A DNA stretch of 64,000 nucleotides from RYN-230 sp963837515. GTDB taxonomy: Bacteria > Actinomycetota > Actinomycetes > Streptosporangiales > Streptosporangiaceae. Shown in pieces: positions 42,520-52,275 of this stretch; position 1 is the first letter of the stretch, and each line of letters starts with the position of its first letter. The stretch is taken from positions 124,001-188,000 of the forward strand of contig CAWINT010000008.1 of NCBI GenBank assembly GCA_963837515.1. Direction: 5' to 3'. The translations under genes and the position numbers were made by a program. The notes beneath the pieces are model-generated. The model made no database searches. It saw nothing but the letters and a program-made list of their open reading frames with translations, and was not told where the DNA came from.

Positions 42520-43473
42520 TCAGCGGGGGGCCCAGCGGATCGAGAAGCTCTCCAGGGTGTACCCGAAAGCATTGACCGTCGGCTGGATGAAGTTGTCCCG
42601 GATGGTCCGGCTGGCCTGCGTCTCCGCGCTGGTGAGCAGCGGGCGCGTGATCGTGGCCGAATGGGCGGCCTTGTAGAACGCGATCTGCTGCGCCTGCGCG
42701 TACAGCACCGATTGCGGGAACTGGGGCCGCAGGATGGCGCCGCAGCCAAGTCCCGGGTACGTCCAGCTGTGCTGGGTGGCGAGCGGCCGGGACGGGATGT
42801 TGTCGATCACCACGTCGTGCGCGGACCGGGGGAGTTGCGGCGGCGGCAGCGTCATCCGGACGGAAACCCGACCCGGCTTTCCGGCCATGGGTGCCTTGAG
42901 CACCTGCAACCGGTAGTGCCCGGTGGCCGGGGCCCACCACCCGGGTCCGGGGTTGAGGTTCACGGTCGCGGACGCGTGACCCACCGCGTAGAAGGTACTG
43001 GCGTACCAGCACGGCCAGATCCCCAGGCTCTTCGAGACCTTGTGGGTGAACACGAAGGTGAAGGTGGCCTGCCCCAGAGCGGGCCGGGAGATTCCCTCGA
43101 TCTTCTGCAGTACCCACGGGCCCAGGTCGGTGTTGTGGCTCGTCCCGGTGCTGACGCTTTGCCACGGCCAGCCGAATCGGACGGTGGGCAGGTGAACCCC
43201 GATGCCCAGCAGGTGCAGCGTGGCGGCGAGCGCGGTGAGCACCACCGACGCGATGGCGCGGCGGAAGAGCAGCCCGGTGAGCACCACAGCCACCGCCCAC
43301 TTGACCGACAGCGGGATCCGCCGCGGCGGCCGCGGCGGCCTGCCCCGGTAACCCGCCGCCCCGGTGCCGTCAGCCCGGTAGGGCCCGGCCCACGGTCCGG
43401 GCTCAGCCGCGCCGGGCTGCCCGGGGCTGGCCGGGCGCGCCCCGCGGCCGGCTGGGAACGTCAGACGAACCAT
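42520..43473 (-). CDS. Membrane-anchored hypothetical protein of an envelope operon
   Basis: A 317-residue protein: a Pro/Gly/Arg-rich cytoplasmic N-terminus, a hydrophobic anchor (about 57-92: WAVAVVLTGLLFRRAIASVV onward), then an extracellular domain with strands (GQATFTFVFTHKVSKSLGIW; GHYRLQVLKAPMAGKPGRVS) and a helical C-terminus. It starts 30 bases after the end of the large peptidoglycan hydrolase gene, so it is likely co-transcribed. No family recognised. Confidence 0.7.
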   Translation of the reverse strand: MVRLTFPAGRGARPASPGQPGAAEPGPWAGPYRADGTGAAGYRGRPPRPPRRIPLSVKWAVAVVLTGLLFRRAIASVVLTALAATLHLLGIGVHLPTVRFGWPWQSVSTGTSHNTDLGPWVLQKIEGISRPALGQATFTFVFTHKVSKSLGIWPCWYASTFYAVGHASATVNLNPGPGWWAPATGHYRLQVLKAPMAGKPGRVSVRMTLPPPQLPRSAHDVVIDNIPSRPLATQHSWTYPGLGCGAILRPQFPQSVLYAQAQQIAFYKAAHSATITRPLLTSAETQASRTIRDNFIQPTVNAFGYTLESFSIRWAPR

Positions 43474-43502
43474 GATTCACCTTCCTGCTCGGCCGGCGGT
43501 GG

Positions 43503-46500
43503 CTAGACCGTCGCCGGGTACTGGAGGCCGAGCACGATCGGCACGGCCCCGAATGGCTTGCGGAACCGCCCACCCGGCTTGTCCGGGGCGGGAGCGTCGG
43601 GGACCCTCGGCCAGCGCATGTTCAGGTGCTGCACGGTGAGCCCGGCCACCGAGTACGGGAACTCCATCGCCGAGGTGTTATGGGCCCGCAGCAGCCGGCC
43701 CCAGCGGAAGGCGGCGAAGGCGTTCGCCAGGTCGGCGACGGACAGGCAGACCCGCGCCGTCAGGTCGATGCCGTACACCGATCCGGCCAGGTGGAGCAGG
43801 TCGTCGGCGCACTGCAGCAGCGCCGCCGACCGGGTCGGGTAGACGGTCCCGTCCGCGTTGACCGTGCCGAGCCGCTCGCCGTGGACCGCTGAGAAACCCG
43901 GCCTGGCCTGGCACTGCATCCAGTCACAGGCGGCCAGCAGCTTCCAGCTGATCCCGCTTTGGGTAGCCACGTCCCGGTACAGCAGCTCGTCCCGGATCAG
44001 CGCCGCCTTGGCGGTGGTGACGAAGGCGTTCCGCACCGACGGCGGCAGGGCGGCCTGGTACAGACGGACCCGGGAGCCCGCGGCCCGCCGGAGCTGCGGG
44101 CGCGCCGGCGCGCTCGCGCGTGACGCCGACGGCCCGGCCATGGCCGCGGCCGACCCCGCGGCGGCTACGCCCGAGGACTGCAGATCGGCGAGCCGCTCTT
44201 CCACGGCGCGGGATACCAGCGCCTGAACACTGGCCAGCTGGCTGGCGTCCGGGGCGGCGCTGGCGGGCGATGGGCCGGGGATGGACGGCGTGCTGGCCGT
44301 GCGGGGTCCGGCCGCGGCGGACGGCCGGTCGCGGGTTGCCGGGGGAGTGACGGAAGACTGCAGGTCCGCCAGCCGGTCTTCGGTGGCCCGGGGAATCGCG
44401 GGCCGCGCGGGGCGGGGCTGGCCGGTGGCGGCGGCAGAGCTTGCCCGGTCCGCGCTGGTACCGGCAGCGCCGCTGCCAGGGACCGGGATCCGCGCCGCCG
44501 TCAGCTCGATGCCGGCGCCCAGCGACGAGCTAGCGCCGGGCGACGAGCTAGCGCCGGGCGACGAGCTAGCGCCGGGCGACGAGCTAGCGCCGGGCGACGA
44601 GCTAGCGCCGGGCGACGAGCTGGCGCCGCCCACTCCCGCGTGATCCCCGGCGATCCACTGGGCCCGGTTGACGGCACGCAGCGGAATCCCCGTCCCTGAC
44701 TGCCTTCCGGCCGCGGCCCGCTGCCCCGTGCTGGTCGGGGGGGCGATGCCTGGGATGGCGGCCAGCCCCGGCGCGGCCGCGGCGGTGCCGCCCCGGTCGG
44801 CCGGCGCCGCCGGTGGCGCCGCCGGTGGGCGGGAAGCGGCGGCGGGCGCGTGGGTTGCCGCGGGTGACGTGTTGGCCGGTGACGCCGCGGTGCGTGGTGC
44901 CGCGGTGCGTGGTGCCGCGGTGCGCGTCGTGGTGGCTGGTGGCGTCGGGGTGAGCGGTGGCGTCGCGGTGGGTGGCGTGGCGGCCGGCGACGCGGGCGCG
45001 GGCGCACCGGTGGCACGCGGGGCCGTGGCAGGTGACGTGCTGGCGGACGACGTGGTGCCCGGCGACCTCGTGGCGTGCGGGGTGGGCGTCGGCGTTGCGG
45101 GGGGGCGCGGGGTGGGCGTCGGCGTTGCGGTGGGGCGCGGGGTGGCCGTGGGCGACGTCGTAGGGTGCCGGGTCGCGGTCGTGGCCGGCTGCGGGCTGGC
45201 CGGGGGCGGGGCCGCCGGTCGCGGTGCTGCCTTCGGGGAGCGGGGCGCTGGTGGCACAGCCACGGCCGGAGTCCCGGGAATCGCCGCGTCGGCCGCGGGT
45301 GCGCTGGCCGTGGCCGAGGACGGGCCGGGCGTGGCCGAGGACGGGCTCCCGGCGAGGCCGGCGTCGAACCGGTACAGGTTGTATTGGCGCATCAGCGCGA
45401 TGAGCTGGTTCCCGTAGTCGGGCGCCGTGGCGTAGACGCCCGTGAGAGCGGACGCGAACGCGTTGGGCGAGCGCCGCTCGGCCATGGCCCGGGTGTAGTA
45501 CCCGCTGCTGGCCAGCAGCTTGCCATGGTCGTCAATGCTCTGCCCCACGGTGTGGTACACGCGGAACGCCGCGTTCTGGCTGACCCATTGGCCGTTCAGG
45601 AACTCCTGGGTGGGCAGGTCCACGCTGCCCGCCGGCCCGACACCCTTGATGCCGAACAAGTTGTGGTTCACGGATGCAAGGCTGCTGCGGCCCCAGTCCG
45701 ACTCGTCGATGGCCTGTGCGATCGTGACCGCGGCCGGGACGCCGTACTTGCGCTGGGCGGCGATGGCGCCCGGGCCCACGGCGCGGATGAACGCCTCCCT
45801 GGCACTGCTCGCGCCGGTGGCCCGCGCGGTGGTCCGTGGCTGGTGCCGCCGGTAGGCCGGCCGCCGCGCGGCGGCCGCCCCGGCCGTGCCCGGCGACTCG
45901 CTCGCCTGCAGACCCGGGATCTCGGCGACGCCGCCTCCCAGTGTGCCCGCAGCCGGTGCCGCCGCTGCGGCCGCCGCAGTGGGCTGCGACGGTGCCGTGT
46001 GCGGCCGCGGCGTTGCGTCCTGGGCGTGGCGGGGAGCAGGCACCCGGGTTCCCGGGATCGCCGCCGAGCCCGGGGTGCCCGGCCTGGCTGGCTGGTTGAC
46101 CGGAAGCTCCTCGTGCCCGGGAATCGCCGCGAGCTGAGCCGTGCCCTCGGCAGATCGTGTGGATCCGGTGCTGGATCCGGTGCTGGATCCGGTGCTGGTG
46201 GAGACTCCGGTGGTAGAGGCTCCCGTCGTGGTGGTGATGGCGGACCTGGCCGTTCCCGCTCCGGCGCCGGTCGTGAGTGCCCCGTTGTTGACGAAGCCGG
46301 CCACGCCCTGCGCGGCCAGCGGCGCGGGGTAGTCGTGCGCGTTGACCGAGAAGTTCGGCAGCGAGTCGCCGCCGATGGTCTGCAGCACGCCGCCGGAGTA
46401 GCTGGTGACCACCTCGACATGCCCGCTGAACAGCACCCAGTCACCGGGCTGCGGCGCGTACCCGTCGCCCAGCGCGTGCCAGCGGTGGTGCGCCTCGGCG

Positions 46501-46997
46501 TCCTGCAGGACGGACGTGATGCCCAGTGAGTCCGGGTTCGGGTCAACCCGAGCGTCAACCCAGTCATGCACCGGCCAGGGGTACGAACTCCCCCCGGTCA
46601 CCCAGCTCCGCTCACCGACCACCTGGGCCGCCAGTTCCAGCGTCATGCTGGCGAACGCCGCGCAGGTTTCCCCGTGATCCGCCCCGTCCAGGCTGTCGTG
46701 CTGCCAGATGATCGCTTCCATCTCTGCGGGCGTCTTGTTCTTGGCCAGCTGCAAGTAGTAATTGGCCACCTTGACGATCGCGGCCCGCAGCGCTGAATCA
46801 GTGGGCGCCGCCTTGGCCGCCTGCCGCGTCGTGTGCTCCATAGCCAGCAGGCTGAGCGGCATGCTGGACGGCGACGTGATGTCCACGGTCGCTTTAGGCG
46901 CAAAGGAAAAGCCGGTCACCGCCCCGCCCGCGCCGAGGCTGATCACTGCCGTTGCCTGCTGCCACCACGGCTTACTCGCGGAAGGCAACAAGCCCAC
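43503..46997 (-). CDS. Large multi-domain peptidoglycan hydrolase (CHAP-like and glucosaminidase)
   Basis: A 1164-residue protein. An N-terminal hydrophobic segment is followed by a CHAP/NlpC-like amidase domain with Cys112 in DHGETCAAF and His193 in GDWVLFSGHVEVV. A Ser/Thr-rich linker leads to a GH73-type glucosaminidase (about 400-545: VTIAQAIDESDWGRSSLASV, HNLFGIKG, GYYTRAMA). A long Pro/Thr/Ala-rich linker includes six SSPGA-type repeats and two RLADLQSS helices. The C-terminal domain (about 1000-1164; YRDVATQSGISWKLLAACDW) looks lysozyme-like. First of two genes after 47045-48130. Its dual lytic activity suggests opening the cell wall for an envelope process. Confidence 0.85.
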   Translation of the reverse strand: MGLLPSASKPWWQQATAVISLGAGGAVTGFSFAPKATVDITSPSSMPLSLLAMEHTTRQAAKAAPTDSALRAAIVKVANYYLQLAKNKTPAEMEAIIWQHDSLDGADHGETCAAFASMTLELAAQVVGERSWVTGGSSYPWPVHDWVDARVDPNPDSLGITSVLQDAEAHHRWHALGDGYAPQPGDWVLFSGHVEVVTSYSGGVLQTIGGDSLPNFSVNAHDYPAPLAAQGVAGFVNNGALTTGAGAGTARSAITTTTGASTTGVSTSTGSSTGSSTGSTRSAEGTAQLAAIPGHEELPVNQPARPGTPGSAAIPGTRVPAPRHAQDATPRPHTAPSQPTAAAAAAAPAAGTLGGGVAEIPGLQASESPGTAGAAAARRPAYRRHQPRTTARATGASSAREAFIRAVGPGAIAAQRKYGVPAAVTIAQAIDESDWGRSSLASVNHNLFGIKGVGPAGSVDLPTQEFLNGQWVSQNAAFRVYHTVGQSIDDHGKLLASSGYYTRAMAERRSPNAFASALTGVYATAPDYGNQLIALMRQYNLYRFDAGLAGSPSSATPGPSSATASAPAADAAIPGTPAVAVPPAPRSPKAAPRPAAPPPASPQPATTATRHPTTSPTATPRPTATPTPTPRPPATPTPTPHATRSPGTTSSASTSPATAPRATGAPAPASPAATPPTATPPLTPTPPATTTRTAAPRTAAPRTAASPANTSPAATHAPAAASRPPAAPPAAPADRGGTAAAAPGLAAIPGIAPPTSTGQRAAAGRQSGTGIPLRAVNRAQWIAGDHAGVGGASSSPGASSSPGASSSPGASSSPGASSSPGASSSLGAGIELTAARIPVPGSGAAGTSADRASSAAATGQPRPARPAIPRATEDRLADLQSSVTPPATRDRPSAAAGPRTASTPSIPGPSPASAAPDASQLASVQALVSRAVEERLADLQSSGVAAAGSAAAMAGPSASRASAPARPQLRRAAGSRVRLYQAALPPSVRNAFVTTAKAALIRDELLYRDVATQSGISWKLLAACDWMQCQARPGFSAVHGERLGTVNADGTVYPTRSAALLQCADDLLHLAGSVYGIDLTARVCLSVADLANAFAAFRWGRLLRAHNTSAMEFPYSVAGLTVQHLNMRWPRVPDAPAPDKPGGRFRKPFGAVPIVLGLQYPATV
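44523..44630. repeat. 18-bp in-frame tandem repeat within the hydrolase gene
   Basis: Six copies of CGACGAGCTAGCGCCGGG (the last diverged), coding on the minus strand for repeated Ser-Ser-Pro-Gly-Ala-Ser units in the linker. Copy number may vary between strains. Confidence 0.9.
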
Positions 46998-47044
46998 CTC
47001 CTTACGATGAAGAGAAGAACCAGGGCGGGTGCCGCGGGCTCAGG

Positions 47045-48130
47045 TCAGGACGACTGCTCCAGGATCGGCAGCTGGCGGAGGATGGCGCGCACTTGCGGGT
47101 CACCAGGGTTGTCCGCGTTGCCGAACAGCACGGCAGCATCCTTGGCAGCGGCTTCCGGAGCGCCCTGCATCCACTTGCGGAAGACATCAGCCACCAGGGC
47201 CGCCCGCCCGGAGGTGCTGGTCACGGGCCGGGCGCAGACGTCGGGAAAACCCTGGCGGGCACTCATCGCGGCCGAACCCGTGTACCGGGCGCAGTTCGCC
47301 GGGTAGCTCTCCAGTCCAGGCTGCACGACCGGGTTGCCGTTCGTGCCCGTGACCGTGGCGCCGCCGATGATGTCATTGATGGCGCGCGCGGCGACCTGCA
47401 GGCTGTCCACCGGGTTGGCTGGGTCGTACGGGTGATGCAGGTTGAGCGAGGCGGCCACCAGGCCGCCCTGCGCGGGGGTGATCGGCTCCAGGCCCCGCCT
47501 GCCTGTCCGCGGGTCCGCGAAATTGGCATTGTTGTCGCTGGTGATCAGCGAGAACACCCAGAGGATCGGCCGGGTGGACTTCGCGCACGCGAAGTTGACC
47601 TGGCCTGGCTCCGACTTCACGTCCGGGTTCCGGCAGGCCACGGCGATCCGTGACTGGACCTGGGCCACGCTGGCCGGCCAGCTCGATCCGCTTCCGGCCA
47701 GCACCAGCACCAGGATGACGATGAGCGTCACGGTGGCCACCCCGCCGATGGCCGCCTTCGCCGCCAGCGGCAGCGGCCGTCGCATAGCCGGGCCGTGGGC
47801 GGCGCTGGCGCGTCGTGTGGTCTGCCGCTCGCTGGAGTGCACGGGGCACCCGGGGTCGACGGTTTCCTGGCCGAATGGCTCCCGCGGCGCCGGGACCGGC
47901 GCCCAGCCGGAGCCCGGCTCGGCATCCACCCCAGTGCGGTCCGGGCTGCACTGGCAGGCGCCGCGCACGAAGATCGGCCGGCCCTCGGCCGTGCTGACCG
48001 CGCGCGCGAATTCGCGTTCCAGGGAAGTCCGTGCCGCTGCGACATCCCGCTCGATCTCCGCCGTCGTCTTCCGCAGGTCGGCGAGGCGCTGGCTGTTCTG
48101 CCGGATGATGCGCTCGAAATCTGTGCTCAT
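47045..48130 (-). CDS. Single-span membrane protein of the envelope operon
   Basis: A 361-residue protein. The N-terminal 45 residues form a charged helix (QNSQRLADLRKTTAEIERDV) suited to a coiled coil. A Cys/Pro-rich linker follows (ACQCSPDRTG; DPGCPVHSSE), then a transmembrane helix (about 124-145: AAIGGVATVTLIVILVLVLA), and an extracellular domain with scattered Cys (VACRNPDVKS; NFACAKSTRP; YPANCARYTG; FPDVCARP). First gene of a three-gene operon with the large hydrolase 47 bases downstream. Function unknown. Confidence 0.75.
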   Translation of the reverse strand: MSTDFERIIRQNSQRLADLRKTTAEIERDVAAARTSLEREFARAVSTAEGRPIFVRGACQCSPDRTGVDAEPGSGWAPVPAPREPFGQETVDPGCPVHSSERQTTRRASAAHGPAMRRPLPLAAKAAIGGVATVTLIVILVLVLAGSGSSWPASVAQVQSRIAVACRNPDVKSEPGQVNFACAKSTRPILWVFSLITSDNNANFADPRTGRRGLEPITPAQGGLVAASLNLHHPYDPANPVDSLQVAARAINDIIGGATVTGTNGNPVVQPGLESYPANCARYTGSAAMSARQGFPDVCARPVTSTSGRAALVADVFRKWMQGAPEAAAKDAAVLFGNADNPGDPQVRAILRQLPILEQSS

Positions 48131-48743
48131 AGGTCACCTCCAGCGGTGCGTCTACGTCAGTGGTGTCCAGGGACTAATGGCTGGTCAGGAACCCGCCATC
48201 GGAGACCTGCTGAGCAGACGTGGCTGTGAGGAACCCCATGCCAGGTCATCCGGCAGCAGGTCGGCCCCGTGTGGGGGAAGCCGGGAGGCACGCCCCCGGA
48301 CCCGGCCCTTACTGGGGCGGGACCGGGCCGTGGACCGGCAGCACGAGTGACCTCTGGCATGCAGCTATTAGAACACAGTTACGAGTGGAGTGATAGCTCG
48401 TTAGAACAAAGGTTCGAAAACTGGCACGCCAGTGCACGGAAGGTCGGTGACCTGGGGGAAGCTACAGGCCGACGATCACCTCCGCCGGCCGACGGTCAGC
48501 CGCGGTACGCGCGCTGCCGGCCTTCAGGATGCCGCCGGGGCGGCCGCCGGGGCAAGGGGTGCCCGGGTGGGGGCGGCGCAGCCTGGTCGCTGCTGGCTGC
48601 CCACCGGCCACGGTGTGGTCCTTTCCGGGACCCGCTCCCGCCGGAGGGGCCACCCGAGCGTCGCGATGTGCCACTGACGATACGGGCGGGCACCGACAAA
48701 ACGATCCGGCGCACGGCGGGCGGGTTCCCGCGCGGCTTGGTGA
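48131..48743. other. Long intergenic region without an intact gene
   Basis: 613 bases upstream of the envelope operon. A minus-strand frame ending GGILKAGSARTAADRRPAEV then IVGL-stop at 48462 has coding character for only about 25 residues and may be a gene relic. An AT-richer patch at 48365-48422 is a likely regulatory site (see the LexA-like box). Nothing else recognised. Confidence 0.5.
48402..48417. promoter_or_regulatory. LexA-like (SOS box) candidate
   Basis: TAGAACAAAGGTTCGA matches the actinobacterial SOS box TCGAAC-N4-GTTCGA at 11 of 12 defined positions. It sits in the AT-richer patch 272 bases upstream of the envelope operon. A second half-like AGAACA occurs about 30 bases to the left. 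No SOS gene is directly adjacent, so the target is uncertain. Confidence 0.35.
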
Positions 48744-49712
48744 TCAGCCGGCGGATTCCCGGCCCGTGGCCCTGGTCCGGCCCGCCACCGGCTCCCGGCC
48801 GGCCTGCCGGGCGGGCTCCCGGTCGGCAGGCCGGGCCGGGCTCCCGCCCAGCCACGGCCGGGCCCGGGCCAGCCAGTAGCCGCCACCGGCCACGGCCACC
48901 GCGCACAACGTCCAGCCCAGGACGGTCGTGCCCACGCCGACGTATTTGAGGCCCGAAGCGAAGATGACGACGGTGATGAGCGGCCGGATGAAGCGGTCCG
49001 GGGCCCGCGAGGACAGGAAGGAGCCGATCAGCACGGCGGGCACGCTGCCCACCACCAGGGAGGCGGTCACGCCGAACTCGACGTGATTGAACATCAGCGC
49101 GCCCACCGCGGCGGCCAGGGTTAGCGGGACCGCCTGGGTGAGGTCGGTGCCGACGAGCTGGCCCGCACTGAGCAGCGGGTAGGCGAACAGCAGCAGGACG
49201 ATCATCAGCGAGCCAGAGCCCACCGAGGTCATCCCGACGATCAGCCCGCCGACCATGCCGATGAGCACGGTGGGGACCGGACGGATGCGCAGGTCGTGGA
49301 CCGCGGCGAGCCGCTGCCGCCCGGACCGCCGGTCCAGGACGTACCGGAAGACCATGGCGCCTGCCCCCACCAGCAGGGCCGCCCCGAGCGCGACCTCGAC
49401 ATTCTGCTGGGCGCTGGCCCCGTTCCCAAGCAGGTGCAGCAGGTAGGCCCCGAGCAGCGCCATCGGCACCGAACCGAGCACCATCCAGCCCACCAGGCGC
49501 AGGTTGACCGTGCCCTTACGCAAGTGGACGGCGGCCCCGACGGGCCGCATCAGCACGGCGGCCACCAGGTCACTGGAGATGGCGGCGGACGGCCTGACTC
49601 CGAACAGCAAGATCAGCATGGGCGTCATCAGCGCACCGCCGCCCGCGCCGGTCAGCCCGACCAGCAGCCCCACCACTGCACTGCCGAGGACGATGTAGGG
49701 GTTCAGGTCCAC
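48744..49712 (-). CDS. TauE/SafE-family membrane transporter
   Basis: A 322-residue permease with about eight helices in two halves. Family signatures: VVGLLVGLTGAGGGALMTPM in the first half and GLIVGMTSVGSGSLMIVLLL in the second. These are anion exporters for sulfite, sulfoacetate or related compounds. GTG 49712 is chosen because AGAGGAG lies directly upstream; ATG 49772 adds 20 polar residues before the first helix. The C-terminal 35 residues are Arg/Pro-rich. Substrate unknown. Confidence 0.9.
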   Translation of the reverse strand: MDLNPYIVLGSAVVGLLVGLTGAGGGALMTPMLILLFGVRPSAAISSDLVAAVLMRPVGAAVHLRKGTVNLRLVGWMVLGSVPMALLGAYLLHLLGNGASAQQNVEVALGAALLVGAGAMVFRYVLDRRSGRQRLAAVHDLRIRPVPTVLIGMVGGLIVGMTSVGSGSLMIVLLLFAYPLLSAGQLVGTDLTQAVPLTLAAAVGALMFNHVEFGVTASLVVGSVPAVLIGSFLSSRAPDRFIRPLITVVIFASGLKYVGVGTTVLGWTLCAVAVAGGGYWLARARPWLGGSPARPADREPARQAGREPVAGRTRATGRESAG

Positions 49713-49894
49713 CTGCTCCTCTTCTCGCGTCGCCTGGCTAATCCCTAGAAAGCTTCCCCAGAATATAGACAATATGTCAGCGGCCGCGGGACGGGCAGGC
49801 GTTTGCCCGGATCTCGCGGATAGATAAAACAGACCGATTTAATAGGTATTGTCGGCACCTCCGGAGTGTCAGACCTGGACGGCAGCATTGCGGC

Positions 49895-50236
49895 ATGGTG
49901 ACCACACAAGACGTCCGGGAGGTCGCGCTGGCGCTGCCCCGGACCGAGGAACACCTGATCCGGGACCGGGTGAAGTTCCGGGTGGGCCGCATCGTCTACG
50001 CGGCGCTGTCCCGGGACGAGACGATCCTGGGCTTCGGCTTTCCGCGGGAGGAGCGCGCGGCGCTGATCGCCGCCGAGCCGCGGCGGTTTCTGCTGGAACG
50101 CCCGTCCGACGCGCGCTATCAGTGGATCGACGCCCGGATGGACACCCTGAGTATCGCCGAGATGCGCGAGTTCGTCACCGAGGCCTGGTGCATGGTGGTC
50201 CCGAAGCGGGTGGCCCAGGCTCACCTGGGGCGCTAG
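49895..50236 (+). CDS. MmcQ/YjbR-family protein
   Basis: A 113-residue protein with the YjbR/CyaY-like fold: VREVALALPRTEEHLIRDRV, KFRVGRIVYAALSRDETILG, YQWIDARMDTLSIAEMREFV and EAWCMVVPKRV. These small proteins have been suggested to bind DNA; the role is poorly defined. Stand-alone. Confidence 0.85.
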   Translation: MVTTQDVREVALALPRTEEHLIRDRVKFRVGRIVYAALSRDETILGFGFPREERAALIAAEPRRFLLERPSDARYQWIDARMDTLSIAEMREFVTEAWCMVVPKRVAQAHLGR

Positions 50237-50376
50237 CGCACTCTCCAGGAACGCTGGCCGTGCCAGCCGACCGCTGTCCGGCTGAGCCGGGCTGGCGACA
50301 TCGCGGCGGTATCGCCAGCCCAATGCCAGCGGGGCCGGACCCGGTGTGGCTCCGGCCCCGCTGGCGGGCTGGTTGA

Positions 50377-52275
50377 TTAGCCGCGGGTCCCGGGCTCCGG
50401 GACGTCCTGCTGGCCAAGCACCGCCGGACCCTCGCCGTTCCCGGCCTGCCCGTCCCCGGCCTGCCCGTTCCCGGCATGACCATCCCCGGCCTGCCCGTTC
50501 CCGGCTTGCCCGTTCCCGGCCTGCCCGTTCCCGGCATAACCATCCCCGGCGTGGCCATTGACTGCGCGCCCGTTGGCCGGAGCCTGCGTCCCGTCCGGGC
50601 CGCCCCAGACGTCCTCGTCGAGGACCTCCTCGGCCACCGCCGCCTCCGCCACCGACAGGGCTGAAGCCGGGATCTCGTCGCCGACGGTCTGGCCGCCGTC
50701 CGGCCGCTGCGCCGCCGCCCCCGGCCACTGCTTGAGCTCTACCTGCGGGATCAGCCAGGTGGCGAAGAAGGCGAGCACCGCGATCGGCACAGCCACGATG
50801 AACACGGTCTGGATCGACTCCGCGTAACCGGCCACGAAGCCGGCGTGCACTTCCGCGGGCAGGTGCTTGAGCAGCGCCGGGGTGGCGTCGGCCGCGCTGA
50901 ACCCGGACGGTAGGTGCACCCCGTGCAGGTGGCTGGCCAGGTTGCCGATCAGCACGTTGGAGAAGATCGCGCCGAAGATCGCGGTGCCGAACGAGCCGCC
51001 GATGGACCGGAAGAACGTGGCCCCGGAGGTGGCAACTCCCAGCTCGCTGTGCGGCACGCCGTTCTGCACGATGATCACCAGGACCTGCATGACGCCGCCG
51101 AGCCCCATCCCGAGGACCAGCATGTACAGCGAGTCCTGCCAGGTGGTGGAGTTGGGCCCCATGAGCGACAGCAGGTACAGGCCCAGCGCCATGACCGCGG
51201 TCCCGGCGATCGGGAAGAACCGGTACTTCCCGGTCTTCGAGATGATCTGGCCGGAGCCGATCGACACGACCAGCAGCCCGACCATGAGTGGCAGCAGGTA
51301 GACACCCGACAGGGTCGGCGAGATGCCGCGGACTACCTGGAAGAAGGCCGGCAGGTAGGTGATCGCGCCGAACATCGCGAAGCCGACGATGAAGCCGACC
51401 AGGCTGGTCACCCAGAAGACGCGGAGCCGGAACAGGTGCAGCGGCAGTATGGGCTCGGCCGCGCGCAGTTCCACCAGCACGAACAGGCCGATGAGCACGG
51501 CCCCGGCCACGCCCAGGATCCAGATCGGGGTGGAGTTCCAGGCGTAGGTGGTGCCGCCCAGGCTGGTCAGCAGGATGAGCGAGGTGGCCGCCGCCGAGAG
51601 CACCAGGGTGCCGAGGTAGTCGATGTCGTGGTGCACCCGGCGCAACCGCCCGGGTACCTGGCTGGCCACCACGGCCAGCGCCACGATGCCGATCGGCACG
51701 TTGATGTAGAAGATCCAGCGCCACGACAGGTCGTCAACGAACACCCCGCCGAGGGCCGGCCCGATCACGCTGGCCAGGCCGAACACCGCGCCGAACAGGC
51801 CCACGTAGCGGCCGCGTTCCCGCGGCGACACGATGTCCCCGACGATCGCCTGGGCGCCGACCATCAGGCCGCCGCTGCCCAGGCCCTGGACCGCGCGGAA
51901 CGCGATGAGCTCGAACATCGAGGTGCTGATCCCGGACAGGATCGAGCCCACCACGAAGATGACGATGGCCGCCTGGAAGAAGATCTTCCGGCCGTACTGG
52001 TCGCCCAGCTTGCCCCAGAGCGGGGTGGACACGGTCGTGGCCAGCAGGTACGCGGTGATCACCCAGGCGATGTGCGAGCCGCCCCGCAGGTCGCCGACGA
52101 TGGTGGGCAGCGCGGTGGACACGATCGTCTGGTCCAGCGCGGCCAGTAGCATGCCCAGCATCAGCGCGCCGATGATCAGCAGGATGCGGCGGTGGCTGAG
52201 ACCCGGCAGCGCGTTGCCCGGGTCCTCGGCCGGCGCCGCGGCGCTCCCCGGCGCCGCGGGGTTGGCGGATGCCAT
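50377..52275 (-). CDS. DHA2-family multidrug MFS transporter
   Basis: A 632-residue drug/proton antiporter with about 14 helices. The signature motif A-like GKLGDQYGRKIFFQ follows LDQTIVSTALPTIVGDL (motif D1), and GLFGAVFGLASVIGPALGGV is motif C of drug exporters. The C-terminal 90 residues are cytoplasmic and end with tandem NGQAG-type repeats (15-bp units, 50440-50560). The ATG shares one base with the stop of the TetR gene, so the pair is coupled and probably under TetR control. Confidence 0.93.
   Translation of the reverse strand: MASANPAAPGSAAAPAEDPGNALPGLSHRRILLIIGALMLGMLLAALDQTIVSTALPTIVGDLRGGSHIAWVITAYLLATTVSTPLWGKLGDQYGRKIFFQAAIVIFVVGSILSGISTSMFELIAFRAVQGLGSGGLMVGAQAIVGDIVSPRERGRYVGLFGAVFGLASVIGPALGGVFVDDLSWRWIFYINVPIGIVALAVVASQVPGRLRRVHHDIDYLGTLVLSAAATSLILLTSLGGTTYAWNSTPIWILGVAGAVLIGLFVLVELRAAEPILPLHLFRLRVFWVTSLVGFIVGFAMFGAITYLPAFFQVVRGISPTLSGVYLLPLMVGLLVVSIGSGQIISKTGKYRFFPIAGTAVMALGLYLLSLMGPNSTTWQDSLYMLVLGMGLGGVMQVLVIIVQNGVPHSELGVATSGATFFRSIGGSFGTAIFGAIFSNVLIGNLASHLHGVHLPSGFSAADATPALLKHLPAEVHAGFVAGYAESIQTVFIVAVPIAVLAFFATWLIPQVELKQWPGAAAQRPDGGQTVGDEIPASALSVAEAAVAEEVLDEDVWGGPDGTQAPANGRAVNGHAGDGYAGNGQAGNGQAGNGQAGDGHAGNGQAGDGQAGNGEGPAVLGQQDVPEPGTRG

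Noticed and set aside
48496..48906. Minus-strand frame of 136 codons upstream of the envelope operon
   Set aside because: Low-complexity Gly/Arg/Pro composition, partly overlapping the 3' end of the TauE-like gene; no domain or ribosome site.
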